Source: Mycolicibacterium parafortuitum
Lineage (GTDB): Bacteria > Actinomycetota > Actinomycetes > Mycobacteriales > Mycobacteriaceae
Length of the DNA: 64,000 nucleotides
Direction of reading: 5' to 3'
Assembly (NCBI RefSeq): GCF_002086815.1
Contig: NZ_MVID01000011.1
Location: forward strand, 100,058 to 164,057
Under the pieces are notes generated by a model that was not told where the DNA came from, did no database searches, and worked only from the letters and a program-made list of their open reading frames with translations. Every line of letters begins with the position of its first letter. Position 1 is the first letter of the stretch. Of this stretch, positions 49,529 through 57,790 are shown one piece after another. The translations under genes were made by a program, and so were the position numbers.

Positions 49529-50728
49529 ATGACCGTCTGGATCAGCCGGCGGCCTGACGCCGAGATCGCGGCGGAGATCGAAAGTCGCGGCGGCGACGGG
49601 CATTTGGCGGGTCTGCGGCTGGCGGTCGACGAGACCTCCGACGCAGCAGCGGTCGAGGCGCTGCGGACCGCGGGCGCGGTGGTGGTCGGCACCACCCACA
49701 GTGCACCGGTGGCGGTCGCCGCGGGTGCGGCCGACCTCGCGCTGGCCGCCGCCGCGGGTTCGCGCGTCCCCGCCGCGGTACACGGGATCGTCGCGATCGC
49801 CCCGACTGTCGGCGTGCTCATCGGACAAGCCTGCCGGACAGTGGTTTTCGCGCCCACCCTGGCCTCGGCCGATCGCGCGACGGCAGTGCTGGCGGCGGCA
49901 CCGGAGCGGTCGTGGCCCAGCGACGTCCGGCTGGCCGCCGCACCGGCCCCGGTGGTCGCGATCCCCGAGGAACTTCCCGAGCTGGACGGTCCGGGGCGGG
50001 CTGCGTTCGAACGCGCGGTGGACACCCTCGCCGCCGCCGGAGCCCGCATCGTCCGGGTCGGCACTTCCGCGTTCCTCGCCGCGCACGACCTGCGTGACGA
50101 CGCGCTGGCGGTTCTCGACGGCGCCGACGCGCTGCTCGTTCCCGCCGCCTACACCACGGCGGCCGGCCCGTTCGGCCTGTGCGCCGTCACGGTCCCCACC
50201 GCCACCGCCGGTGACGCCCGAGGCAGTGTCACGGTCGTCGCGCGTGCATTCGACGACGCCGTCGCCCTCGACGTCGCCGCGCTGCTGGCGGGCGAGTCCC
50301 CACCGGCGGTGTGGCCGCTGGCCGGCACCGAGCACGTCGAGCTGGTGGTGTTCGGCGCGCACCTGGCCGGAGGCCCGCTGGCCCACCAACTCACCGACCG
50401 CGGCGCCCGGTTCGCCGGCGAGATCACCACCGCGCCGCGGTACCGGATGACGGTGCTGCCGACCAACCCACCCAAGCCCGGCGTCACCCGCGTCGCCGAC
50501 GGCACCGCCGGTTCGGCGTTGAGCGGGCACCGCTGGTTGATGTCGCCGGCCGCGCTGGGCGCATTCCTCGCGGCCCTGCCCGCCCCGATGCAACTCGGCA
50601 AGGTCGAATTCGCCGACGGCAGCTGGCGCACCGGTTTCGGGTGCGACGGATCGGCGCGCGGTGCAGACATCAGCGGCTACGGCAGCTGGACCAATGCACT
50701 GGCCGCCGGGGCGGTCGAGCAGACTTAG
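49529..50728 (+). CDS. Allophanate hydrolase-related protein with degenerate amidase half
   Basis: This 399-residue protein has two parts. Residues about 1-235 align by eye to an amidase-signature domain (LRTAGAVVVGTTHSA, then SRVPAAVHGIVAIAPTVGVL). However, the Ser-rich GGSSSGS stretch with the cis-Ser is missing and the Lys of the usual VKD reads as AVDE. Residues about 268-395 match the allophanate hydrolase C-terminal domain (GAHLAGGPLAHQLTDRGARF, PPKPGVTRV, ADISGYGSW). Amidase activity is therefore unlikely; the C-terminal domain may still act or bind. It lies between rpiB and nei2. Confidence 0.82.
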   Translation: MTVWISRRPDAEIAAEIESRGGDGHLAGLRLAVDETSDAAAVEALRTAGAVVVGTTHSAPVAVAAGAADLALAAAAGSRVPAAVHGIVAIAPTVGVLIGQACRTVVFAPTLASADRATAVLAAAPERSWPSDVRLAAAPAPVVAIPEELPELDGPGRAAFERAVDTLAAAGARIVRVGTSAFLAAHDLRDDALAVLDGADALLVPAAYTTAAGPFGLCAVTVPTATAGDARGSVTVVARAFDDAVALDVAALLAGESPPAVWPLAGTEHVELVVFGAHLAGGPLAHQLTDRGARFAGEITTAPRYRMTVLPTNPPKPGVTRVADGTAGSALSGHRWLMSPAALGAFLAALPAPMQLGKVEFADGSWRTGFGCDGSARGADISGYGSWTNALAAGAVEQT

Positions 50729-50733
50729 CCGCT

Positions 50734-51540
50734 ATGCCCGAAGGACACACACTGCACCGGCTGGCGCGCCAGCATCACCGCCGATACGGGCGTGCCCCGG
50801 CGATCGTGTCGAGCCCGCAGGGCCGGTTCGTCGACGGCGCCGCCGCGGTCACCGGGCGGGTGTTCAAGAAGGCCAGCGCGTGGGGCAAGCACCTGTTCCA
50901 CCACTACGAGGGCGGCCGCGTGGTGCACGTGCACCTGGGTCTGTACGGGACGTTCACCGAGTGGCCGCTGCTGGCCGGGGGAACGCCGCCGCTGCCGGTG
51001 GGCCAGGTGCGGATGCGCATCGTGGGCGCCGAATACGGCACCGACCTGCGTGGCCCGACGGTGTGCGAGGTCATCGAGGAACCCGAGATCGCCGACATCG
51101 TCGCCAAGCTCGGACCCGACCCGCTGCGCGCCGACGCCGACCCCGCGCCGGCGTATCGGCGGATCAGCAAGTCGCGCAGGCCGATCGGTGCGCTGCTGAT
51201 GGATCAGGCGGTGATCGCCGGGGTCGGCAACGTGTACCGCAGCGAACTGCTGTTCCGGCACCGTGTCGACCCGTTCCGGCTCGGGACCTCGATCACCGCC
51301 GACGAGTTCGCCGAGATGTGGACCGATCTGGTCGCGCTGATGAAGGTCGGGGTGCGGCGCGGCAAGATCGTCGTGGTGCTGCCCGAACACGACCACGGCG
51401 CGCCGTCGTACCGCCAGGGCCGGCCCCGCACGTACGTCTACCGCAGGGCGGGGGAGCCGTGCCGGGTGTGCGGCACCTCGGTCCGTACGGTCGAGATGGA
51501 AGGCCGCAACCTGTTCTGGTGCCCGAACTGCCAGAGTTGA
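50734..51540 (+). CDS. nei2: DNA glycosylase/AP lyase Nei2 (Fpg/Nei family)
   Basis: This 268-residue base-excision repair enzyme starts MPEGHTLHRLA; after Met removal Pro2 is the nucleophile and Glu3 assists. The H2TH region contains MDQAVIAGVGNVYRSELLFRH. A C-terminal zinc finger has CRVCGTSV and CPNCQ. It should remove oxidised pyrimidines. It corresponds to Rv2464c. It begins 5 bases after the allophanate-hydrolase relic, so both probably share the rpiB transcript. Confidence 0.93.
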   Translation: MPEGHTLHRLARQHHRRYGRAPAIVSSPQGRFVDGAAAVTGRVFKKASAWGKHLFHHYEGGRVVHVHLGLYGTFTEWPLLAGGTPPLPVGQVRMRIVGAEYGTDLRGPTVCEVIEEPEIADIVAKLGPDPLRADADPAPAYRRISKSRRPIGALLMDQAVIAGVGNVYRSELLFRHRVDPFRLGTSITADEFAEMWTDLVALMKVGVRRGKIVVVLPEHDHGAPSYRQGRPRTYVYRRAGEPCRVCGTSVRTVEMEGRNLFWCPNCQS

Positions 51541-51601
51541 CGCCGACCTCGAGCCCGCCCTCCGACGGGACATCCTGTGAGGCAGCCGGGAGAATCTTCG
51601 C

Positions 51602-53287
51602 GTGGAACTGATCTTGGTAGTGGTGGGCGCCATCGTCGTCACCGCGATGGCGCACCGGCGCGGGCTGGAGCCCGCGCTGATCATCGTCGTCGTCGGGATC
51701 GCCGTGTCGTTCGTGCCGGGATTCGAGGCGCCCGAGCTCGACTCGCACATCCTGTTGTCGGTGGTGTTGCCGCCGCTGTTGTACTCGGCCGCGCTGAACT
51801 TCTCGTTCCCGACGTTCCTGCGCAACATCAAACCGATCCTCGGCCTCGGGGTCGGGCTGGTGGTGGTCACCGCGTTCGTCGTCGCGGCGGTGTCGTCGTG
51901 GCTGGTCGTGGTGCCGCTGACCTTCGCCACCGCGCTGGTGCTCGGCGCGATCGTGGCCCCGCCGGATGCGGTGACGGCGGTGGCGGTCGGGCGCAAACTG
52001 GGGCTGCCCAAACGGGTGATGTCGATCCTGACCGGCGAGAGCCTGATCAACGACGCGGCAGCGCTGGCCTTGTTCTCGATCGCGGTGGCCCAGGTCGCGG
52101 GAAGCCACACGTTCATCGAGAACCCGCTGCTGCTGTTCGGCTACAGCGCCGTCGTCGGCCCCGTGGTCGGGGCGGTGCTGGGCTACGTGACGCTGTGGAT
52201 CCGCCGCCGGCTGGCCCAGCCCGCGCTGGAGACGGTGCAGGGTCTGATGGTGCCGTTCGCGGCGTTCATCCTCGCCGAGGAGATGCACGCATCCGGGGTG
52301 CTCGCCGTGGTCGTCGCGGGCTTCGTGGTCGGCAGCGGAACGGTCGACGCCGGGTACCAGACGCGGCTGCAGGAACGCTACGTCTGGAACTCGGTGGACG
52401 TCCTGCTCGAAGCGTTCGTGTTCGCCTACATCGGGCTGCACCTGCGGTTCGTCCTGGAGGACCTGCGGGGTGCGCACGAGTCGCTGGCTCAGGTCGCGAT
52501 CGCGTCGGTCGTGGTGTTGTTGATCGTGCTGGTGATCCGGCCGCTGTCGGTGTTCGTGATGTTCGGCCGCCGCAAGCTCGCCCACCAGGTCGAAAAGCGG
52601 CTCAGCGTCCCGATCCCCGAGGGCGGCCGCGGCGCACTGGGCGCCCGGCGTAAGGACCGCGCACCGGGCAAGTGGCGGTCGCTGATCGACAACCGTGCGC
52701 TGAGCTGGCAGGAGAACGTGGTCGTGTCGTGGACCGGGATGCGCGGGGTGGTCACCCTCGCCGCGGCCGCGGCGATCCCGGTGACCACCGCCGCCGGCGA
52801 GCCGTTCCCGGAGCGCGCGACGATCCAGGCGATCGCGTTCGTCGTCAGCGTCGGCACGCTGCTGCTGCAGGGCTGGACGCTTCCGCTGCTGATCCGGCGG
52901 CTCGACGTGTCCGGGGAGGCCGACCGCGAATACACGTCGGCGGAGACGGCGAAAGCCGAGGAATTGGTGCACCGGGCCGCAGACGACGTGATCGCCGAGT
53001 TCCGGGCCAACCCGCCGCGCGGGCTGGATCCCCGGGCGCTCGCCGAGATCCGCGCGATTGTGGCCCGCCATTCACAGGACGCCGACGAGATGCCGGATCC
53101 GGAGGCGCACACGCTGCGCGCCGAGGTGTTCGCGAAGCTCTACCGCGATGTGCTCGCCGCGCAGCGGGCCGCGCTGATCGCCGAGCGCGACGCCGGCCAG
53201 ATCGACGACGAAGCGGTGCGCGCGATGCTGGAACGCCTGGACCTGCAGGAGGCCGGGGTTTCCGCGCGGCTGGAAAGCCGGTTCTGA
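51602..53287 (+). CDS. Na+/H+ antiporter, CPA1 family
   Basis: This 561-residue membrane protein has 12 or so helices, then a cytoplasmic tail of about 150 residues. Typical CPA1 motifs are VLGAIVAPPDAVTAVAVGRKLGLP, ILTGESLINDA with the Asn-Asp ion site, and WTGMRGVVTLAAA. The tail has a helical region REIVARHSQDADE-like near the end. The start is GTG at 51602 with GGGAG upstream. In M. tuberculosis lipP lies beside nei2; here this antiporter takes its place. Confidence 0.93.
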   Translation: MELILVVVGAIVVTAMAHRRGLEPALIIVVVGIAVSFVPGFEAPELDSHILLSVVLPPLLYSAALNFSFPTFLRNIKPILGLGVGLVVVTAFVVAAVSSWLVVVPLTFATALVLGAIVAPPDAVTAVAVGRKLGLPKRVMSILTGESLINDAAALALFSIAVAQVAGSHTFIENPLLLFGYSAVVGPVVGAVLGYVTLWIRRRLAQPALETVQGLMVPFAAFILAEEMHASGVLAVVVAGFVVGSGTVDAGYQTRLQERYVWNSVDVLLEAFVFAYIGLHLRFVLEDLRGAHESLAQVAIASVVVLLIVLVIRPLSVFVMFGRRKLAHQVEKRLSVPIPEGGRGALGARRKDRAPGKWRSLIDNRALSWQENVVVSWTGMRGVVTLAAAAAIPVTTAAGEPFPERATIQAIAFVVSVGTLLLQGWTLPLLIRRLDVSGEADREYTSAETAKAEELVHRAADDVIAEFRANPPRGLDPRALAEIRAIVARHSQDADEMPDPEAHTLRAEVFAKLYRDVLAAQRAALIAERDAGQIDDEAVRAMLERLDLQEAGVSARLESRF

Positions 53288-53291
53288 CGAG

Positions 53292-54116
53292 CTAGAAGTC
53301 GAACCCGCCGAAGTCGCCGCCGCCGAAATCTCCGCCGCCCCAGTCGCCGCCGGAGTCCCAGCCGCCGCCGGAATCTCCGCCCCAGTCGCCACCACCGGCA
53401 TCGCCGCCGTAGTCGCCGCCGCCGTCACCGAGCTGACCCTGGTCGAGGCCGTCCTGGAACCCGTCGCCGTAGCCGTTCTCGAAGGCCTGGGCGTCGTAAC
53501 CGACCCCGGCCATCCCGGAGAACAGCGAGCTGAACAGCAGCGCCGAGCCCAGCCCCCACGCCCCGGCGACCAGCGCGGGCTTCCACCACGGTTCGGAGTA
53601 CCACCCGGCCGGTACCGGCCGGCCCGCGACCCGTCCGCCCGGGTAGTAGTTCGGGGTGCGCGGTGACGGCGCCGGAGACGCCTCGATCTCGCGGCCCTCG
53701 AAGTTCACCCGGCGGTCCTCGGTGACCACACCCGCCGAGCGCTGGCCGCTGAGCGATTCGAGCTCCGGTCCGGGATCCATCCCCATGGCGGTGCGCGCGG
53801 CGCGCACGTAGTAGAGGCCTTCCATCGCGCTTTCCTTCGCCAGCGCGGCCTGGCGCACCGTCGTGGCCTGGTCGATCTGCGACGACGCGGCGGTGTACCG
53901 CTCGGACGCATCGGCGAGCGCCTGTTTGGCGGCGTCATCGGTTCCGGTCAACGCGAACACCTGGCCACCCAGCCGTTCGATGGCGCGGCGCGCATCGGCC
54001 TTGGCGTCGGCCAGCGACGCGGCGGTGCGCTTCTCCGACGCTTTCGACGACGCGTAGACCGCGATGCCGATCGCCGCGACGACCAGGACGATGAGAACCA
54101 GCAGTACGCCATTCAT
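53292..54116 (-). CDS. Membrane protein with coiled helical region and Gly/Asp-rich tail (DUF1542-like)
   Basis: This 274-residue protein has one N-terminal transmembrane helix (VLLVLIVLVVAAIGIAVYA) and a long helical segment rich in Ala, Lys and Asp (about 24-105). A second hydrophobic stretch (WKPALVAGAWGLGSALLFSSLF) follows, and the C-terminus consists of GGDWGG/GGDFGG repeats ending FGGFDF. The middle resembles DUF1542-annotated mycobacterial proteins. A leaderless TACGCT -10 supports the ATG at 54116. The function is unknown. Confidence 0.8.
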   Translation of the reverse strand: MNGVLLVLIVLVVAAIGIAVYASSKASEKRTAASLADAKADARRAIERLGGQVFALTGTDDAAKQALADASERYTAASSQIDQATTVRQAALAKESAMEGLYYVRAARTAMGMDPGPELESLSGQRSAGVVTEDRRVNFEGREIEASPAPSPRTPNYYPGGRVAGRPVPAGWYSEPWWKPALVAGAWGLGSALLFSSLFSGMAGVGYDAQAFENGYGDGFQDGLDQGQLGDGGGDYGGDAGGGDWGGDSGGGWDSGGDWGGGDFGGGDFGGFDF

Positions 54117-54123
54117 GGTTCAC

Positions 54124-54129
54124 AGCGTA
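54124..54129 (-). promoter_or_regulatory. Leaderless -10 of the DUF1542-like gene
   Basis: Minus strand TACGCT, 7 nt before the ATG at 54116. Confidence 0.45.
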
Positions 54130-54504
54130 CCGACAGAATCCGCAGGTGCCGGGGCCGTCGCCGTCCCGGTCCCACCCCACGGCGTTCCTGCGGCACCGGC
54201 CACGGTATCGCTGCGATTGCCCGGGTTGGACGGAACCGGACGCAGATTCCAATGACGAACGTGGATTGCGAATGCCGCGCACGCCACGTCGTGCACCTGC
54301 TGTTGGGTGTCACGGGAATCGTGTTGGCGCGCAGATTCATTGGGTCCCGTAACCACCTGATCGGTGGTGGTGTGATCTATGCGGTGCCGACCGCACTTCG
54401 GTCTCGCGCGGGGCCGCTCGGCGTGGGGACGCATCGACGATCCGGTGGTGGAGCGTCCGTGGAAGGGGGTGCCGCGCACCCACCCAGCCGGCCGTGACGG
54501 TGAT
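54130..54504. other. Intergenic region with a possible gene remnant
   Basis: About 375 bases between divergent genes. Apart from the promoters at each end and the fragment described separately (54270-54395), I see no gene, RNA or strong hairpin. Confidence 0.5.
54270..54395 (+). pseudogene. Possible remnant of a DUF4383-like membrane protein
   Basis: One frame reads CRARHVVHLLLGVTGIVLAR and then SRNHLIGGGVIYAV. This resembles the helix pair of DUF4383 proteins (HLLxGxxGLxxAR..GGGVxYxV). The similarity stops abruptly on both sides, and no complete frame exists. The match is by eye and may be chance. Confidence 0.3.
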
Positions 54505-54510
54505 TACCGT
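54505..54510 (+). promoter_or_regulatory. Leaderless -10 of the HTH-AKR cassette
   Basis: TACCGT, 7 nt before the ATG at 54518. It supports this start over the GTG at 54494. Confidence 0.5.
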
Positions 54511-54517
54511 CGACGTC

Positions 54518-55378
54518 ATGAACGCGGACAACGACCTCGGAAGGTATCTGCGAGCGCGCCGCGACGCGGTGACGCCCGAGGACGTCGGCCTGGCGCCGGG
54601 ACCGGCTCGCCGGGTGCCCGGCCTGCGCCGCGAAGAGGTGGCACTGCTGGCCGGCGTGAGCATCGATTACTACACCCGGATCGAGCAGGGCCGGGAACGG
54701 TTCCCGTCCCCACAGGTATTGCAGGCCATCGCCAGGGTGCTTCGATTGGATGAGCCGGCCGCAGCGCACCTGTTCCGGTTGGGCGGCAGCGCGCCACAGG
54801 CGACATCCCCGCCGGACGGTGGGGTCACCCCCGAACTGCTGCGAATGATGGACGGCCTCCACGAGCTTCCCGCCTTCGTCGTGGGGCGGGCTCAGGACAT
54901 CCTGGCCGCCAACGCGATCGCCGATGAGCTGTACTCCGGATCTCAGCGGTTCGACAACCTGCTCCGGATGATCTTCCTGGATCCCTTTGCTCGCGAGTTC
55001 TACGCGGATTGGGATCAAGTGGCGCGCATCGCGGTTGGCAATCTGCGGGCGTCGGCAGCGCGATTTCCCAACGACGAGCGGATCGAGCGCATCGCCGGGG
55101 CTCTGATGATGCGCAGTGAGGCGTTCACCGCCCACTGGATGCACTACGACGTACGTCCGCGAACCCGCGAGGTTAAGGAGTTCCGGCATCCCGAGGTCGG
55201 TTCTCTGCGTCTGAGCTTCGAATCCATGGCGGTGGAAAGCGCACCGGGGCAACATCTTTCGATCTACAGTGCCGAACCCGGCAGTTCCAGCGCGGATGGG
55301 CTGATCCTGTTGCGAAGGCTGGCCGGCCAGCGACTGGACGACCAGCACCGGCACTCACCGCAACGCGATCTCATGTGA
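54518..55378 (+). CDS. XRE-type regulator with MmyB-like ligand domain
   Basis: This 286-residue protein has an N-terminal helix-turn-helix ([25 protein letters not shown]) and a C-terminal MmyB-like PAS-related ligand domain ([43 protein letters not shown]). Family members in actinobacteria regulate adjacent oxidoreductase genes and are thought to bind fatty-acid-like ligands. The next gene starts 13 bases after its stop, so it heads an operon with an aldo/keto reductase, a hydrolase and an EthD protein. Confidence 0.9.
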   Translation: MNADNDLGRYLRARRDAVTPEDVGLAPGPARRVPGLRREEVALLAGVSIDYYTRIEQGRERFPSPQVLQAIARVLRLDEPAAAHLFRLGGSAPQATSPPDGGVTPELLRMMDGLHELPAFVVGRAQDILAANAIADELYSGSQRFDNLLRMIFLDPFAREFYADWDQVARIAVGNLRASAARFPNDERIERIAGALMMRSEAFTAHWMHYDVRPRTREVKEFRHPEVGSLRLSFESMAVESAPGQHLSIYSAEPGSSSADGLILLRRLAGQRLDDQHRHSPQRDLM

Positions 55379-55391
55379 ACGGAGGCGTCGA

Positions 55392-56294
55392 ATGACGATC
55401 ACAGCGTTGGCCGACCGGGCCGGAACTTTCGATATCGCCGGGAAAACCGTGCCCCGGATGGGTTTCGGAGCGATGCGGTTGACCGGGCGCGGCATCTGGG
55501 GGCAACCGGCGGACCGTGACGAGTGTGTGCGGGTGGTGCGCCGCGCCGTGGAACTCGGAGTCGCGCTGATCGACACCGCTGACTCATACGGCCCGCACGT
55601 CAGCGAAGAGATCCTCCACGAGGCGCTGTACCCGTATCCCGAGCATCTCCTGATTGCCACCAAGGCCGGTCTCACCCGTAACGGACCCGACGTCGTCGAC
55701 ACCGACAGCGGTGTCGTCCGCCTCGGGCCCAAAGCCTGGCCGCCGGTCGGGCGACCCGAGTACCTGCGCCAGCAGGCCTTGCTGAGCATGCGCCGCCTGG
55801 GCCTGGATCACCTCGACCTGTTCCAGCTACACCGGGTCGACCCGGCTGTGCCGCTGGAAGATCAGGTGGGAGAACTGAAAAGACTCCAGGACGAGGGCAA
55901 GGTGGTCGCCATCGGGCTGTCGCAGGTATCCGTCGAGCAGATCGAACAGGCACGTCAGATCGCCGAGGTCGCCACGGTGCAGAACCGCTTCAACCTGGTC
56001 GACCGTTCTTCAGCCGATGTCCTCGAGTATTGCCGCAGGGAAGGTATCGGCTTCATCCCGTGGGCGCCCGTCGCCGCCGGTGCGCTCGCGCGCCCCGGTG
56101 GACCTGTCGACCGGATCGCGCAGGCGCACAACGCATCCCCGTCGCAAGTGGCGTTGGCCTGGATGTTGGCGCAATCCGAAACGCTCGTTCCGATCCCCGG
56201 CACCGCCAAGGTGGGTCACCTGGAAGAGAACATCAGCGCGGTCGACGTGCATCTGAGCGAGGAGGAACTCGATGAACTCGCCGGCGCGGCCTGA
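55392..56294 (+). CDS. Aldo/keto reductase
   Basis: This 300-residue NADPH-dependent TIM-barrel reductase has the AKR catalytic set Asp61, Tyr66 (DTADSYG), Lys91 (IATKAG) and His147 (FQLHRVD). The C-terminal cofactor region is [24 protein letters not shown] precedes the ATG. It is coupled to the upstream regulator, and the downstream hydrolase begins inside its last codons. The substrate is unknown. Confidence 0.93.
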   Translation: MTITALADRAGTFDIAGKTVPRMGFGAMRLTGRGIWGQPADRDECVRVVRRAVELGVALIDTADSYGPHVSEEILHEALYPYPEHLLIATKAGLTRNGPDVVDTDSGVVRLGPKAWPPVGRPEYLRQQALLSMRRLGLDHLDLFQLHRVDPAVPLEDQVGELKRLQDEGKVVAIGLSQVSVEQIEQARQIAEVATVQNRFNLVDRSSADVLEYCRREGIGFIPWAPVAAGALARPGGPVDRIAQAHNASPSQVALAWMLAQSETLVPIPGTAKVGHLEENISAVDVHLSEEELDELAGAA

Positions 56295-57084
56295 CACAGC
56301 AGCAGCCACCGAGATCCTGCCCGTCGACGACACCGGGCCGGCGGCAGGTCGCACGGTGGTGCTGCTGCACGCGCGGCCCACCGACCGTTCGATGTGGAGT
56401 GCACACCTGCAGGAATTCGCCGCCGCGGGGGTGCGGGCCATCGCGGTTGATCTTCCCGGTTACGGCGACGCGGCCGGGCGCACCGTCGACCCCTGGTCGG
56501 CAGTCCCCGAGACACTGGCCGCCCGCGGCGACAGGCGCTGCGTGTTGGTGGGCAATTCGCTGGGGGCGCTGGTGGCTCTGCAAGTGGCCGCAGTCAACCC
56601 CGAACTCGTCGAGGGGTTGGTGGCGCTCGGTTACCGTCCGCACGATCAACCTCCGTCGGCGATGCTGCAGGCGGCGTGGGATCAGGAAAAGGCGGCGCTG
56701 GCGCGCGGGGACGTCGACGGGGCGGTACGTGCCGGGGTGACCGCGTGGACGGCGCCGTCGACGCCCGAGGCCACCAAGACCCTGGTGGCGCGGATGCTGC
56801 GCAACAACGTGGAGCGGCGCAACCGGAACGGGGAGCCAACGACCGGTGCCGATCCGCTTCAGCGCCCCGGCGGGCTGCGCTCAGTGCACGTGCCCGCCCT
56901 CGTCGCCGTCGGTGCGCTCGACATGCCGGACTTCTTCGACGGCGGGGAGGCGTTGGCGCGTGAGCTCGGTGCCGGTCCACTCGTCGTGGTGCCGGGTGCG
57001 GCGCACCTGGTGCCGCTCGATCAGCCCGCCGCGTTCCGGCGGCTCGTCCTGGATTTCCTCGACAGCTTGGAGGGCCGCGAATGA
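56272..57084 (+). CDS. Alpha/beta hydrolase
   Basis: This 270-residue protein has nucleophile Ser96 in GNSLGA, probable Asp217 (GALDMPDF) and His245 (GAAHLVP). The oxyanion segment [12 protein letters not shown] replaces the usual HGxxG. The ATG at 56272 lies 23 bases inside the AKR gene, with its GAGGAGG RBS in AKR codons. It overlaps the EthD gene by ATGA. Confidence 0.88.
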   Translation: MNSPARPDTAAATEILPVDDTGPAAGRTVVLLHARPTDRSMWSAHLQEFAAAGVRAIAVDLPGYGDAAGRTVDPWSAVPETLAARGDRRCVLVGNSLGALVALQVAAVNPELVEGLVALGYRPHDQPPSAMLQAAWDQEKAALARGDVDGAVRAGVTAWTAPSTPEATKTLVARMLRNNVERRNRNGEPTTGADPLQRPGGLRSVHVPALVAVGALDMPDFFDGGEALARELGAGPLVVVPGAAHLVPLDQPAAFRRLVLDFLDSLEGRE

Positions 57085-57371
57085 CCACCATGTTCGTGAC
57101 CTATCCCGGTGACGCTTCGACGAGGTTCGACCGGGAGTACTACGTCGGCGTCCACCTGCCGCTGGTGAGGACCGCCTGGGAGCCCCACGGTCTACTCAGC
57201 GCGACGGCGTTCTTTCCCGCAGGAAGCGTCGAAGGCACCGTTGCGCTGGCAGTGTGTGAATTCCGCGACGATGCCGCGGTCGACGCAGCGCTCGGCTCGC
57301 CGCAGAGCAACGCCGTGATGGCAGACATCGTGAACTTCACCGACTCGACGCCTGCCCGGCGTCGGTGCTGA
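57081..57371 (+). CDS. EthD-family small protein
   Basis: This 96-residue ferredoxin-like-fold protein starts [26 protein letters not shown], with the Tyr-x5-His pattern of EthD proteins, some of which act in ether or polyketide breakdown. It is last in the HTH-AKR-hydrolase cassette. It is followed by a strong hairpin (57423-57447). Confidence 0.82.
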   Translation: MTTMFVTYPGDASTRFDREYYVGVHLPLVRTAWEPHGLLSATAFFPAGSVEGTVALAVCEFRDDAAVDAALGSPQSNAVMADIVNFTDSTPARRRC

Positions 57372-57422
57372 CAAACAGCGGCTCAAAGCGCGCCCGGGGC
57401 GGGCCGCCGGCCGGGGCGCGAC

Positions 57423-57447
57423 GTCCGCCGAAGACCCTTCGGCGGAC
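57423..57447. terminator. Hairpin between the EthD gene and tRNA-Gly
   Basis: Perfect 11-bp stem GTCCGCCGAAG / CTTCGGCGGAC with a 3-nt loop. It lies between converging transcripts; no T run follows, as is common in mycobacteria. Confidence 0.7.
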
Positions 57448-57467
57448 CTCGCGCTGGTCCTGATCGG

Positions 57468-57538
57468 AGCGGGCGACGGGAATCGAACCCGCGTAATCAG
57501 TTTGGAAGACTGAGGCTCTACCATTGAGCTACGCCCGC
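57468..57538 (-). tRNA. tRNA-Gly (anticodon TCC)
   Basis: Cloverleaf on the minus strand: acceptor GCGGGCG / CGCCCGC, anticodon loop CTTCCAA in stem TCAGT / ACTGA, T arm GGTTCGATTCC. CCA is not encoded. Confidence 0.95.
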
Positions 57539-57600
57539 GTGTGCTGCACCAACGTGACAGTACCGGCAGATGGTACCGGGACCGCCTAACTCAAATCCAA

Positions 57601-57631
57601 TTGAGGCATCGGCGTGGCCAGGCCGTAGGAT
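57601..57631 (+). promoter_or_regulatory. Promoter of tRNA-Pro
   Basis: TTGAGG (57601-57606) and TAGGAT (57626-57631), 19 bp apart, lie 43 nt before the tRNA. Confidence 0.5.
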
Positions 57632-57673
57632 CGCCGGTGGTCTGATGCTGCGCGCACGGGTAGCAGCGCCGAC

Positions 57674-57750
57674 CGGGGTGTAGCGCAGCTTGGTAGCGCA
57701 TCCGCTTTGGGAGCGGAAGGCCGCAGGTTCAAATCCTGTCACCCCGACCA
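57674..57750 (+). tRNA. tRNA-Pro (anticodon TGG)
   Basis: Acceptor CGGGGTG / CACCCCG, anticodon stem TCCGC / GCGGA around TTTGGGA, and T arm GGTTCAAATCC. CCA is encoded (57748-57750). It lies 40 bases upstream of tig, as in M. tuberculosis (proU-tig). Confidence 0.97.
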
Positions 57751-57790
57751 GCACGACCCCACCATTACAGAAGCAATAGAGGAGTACGAA

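Noticed and set aside
54252..54497. 81-residue plus-strand gene
   Set aside because: Only the middle resembles a known helix pair and the end is low-complexity. It was kept as a possible remnant rather than a gene.
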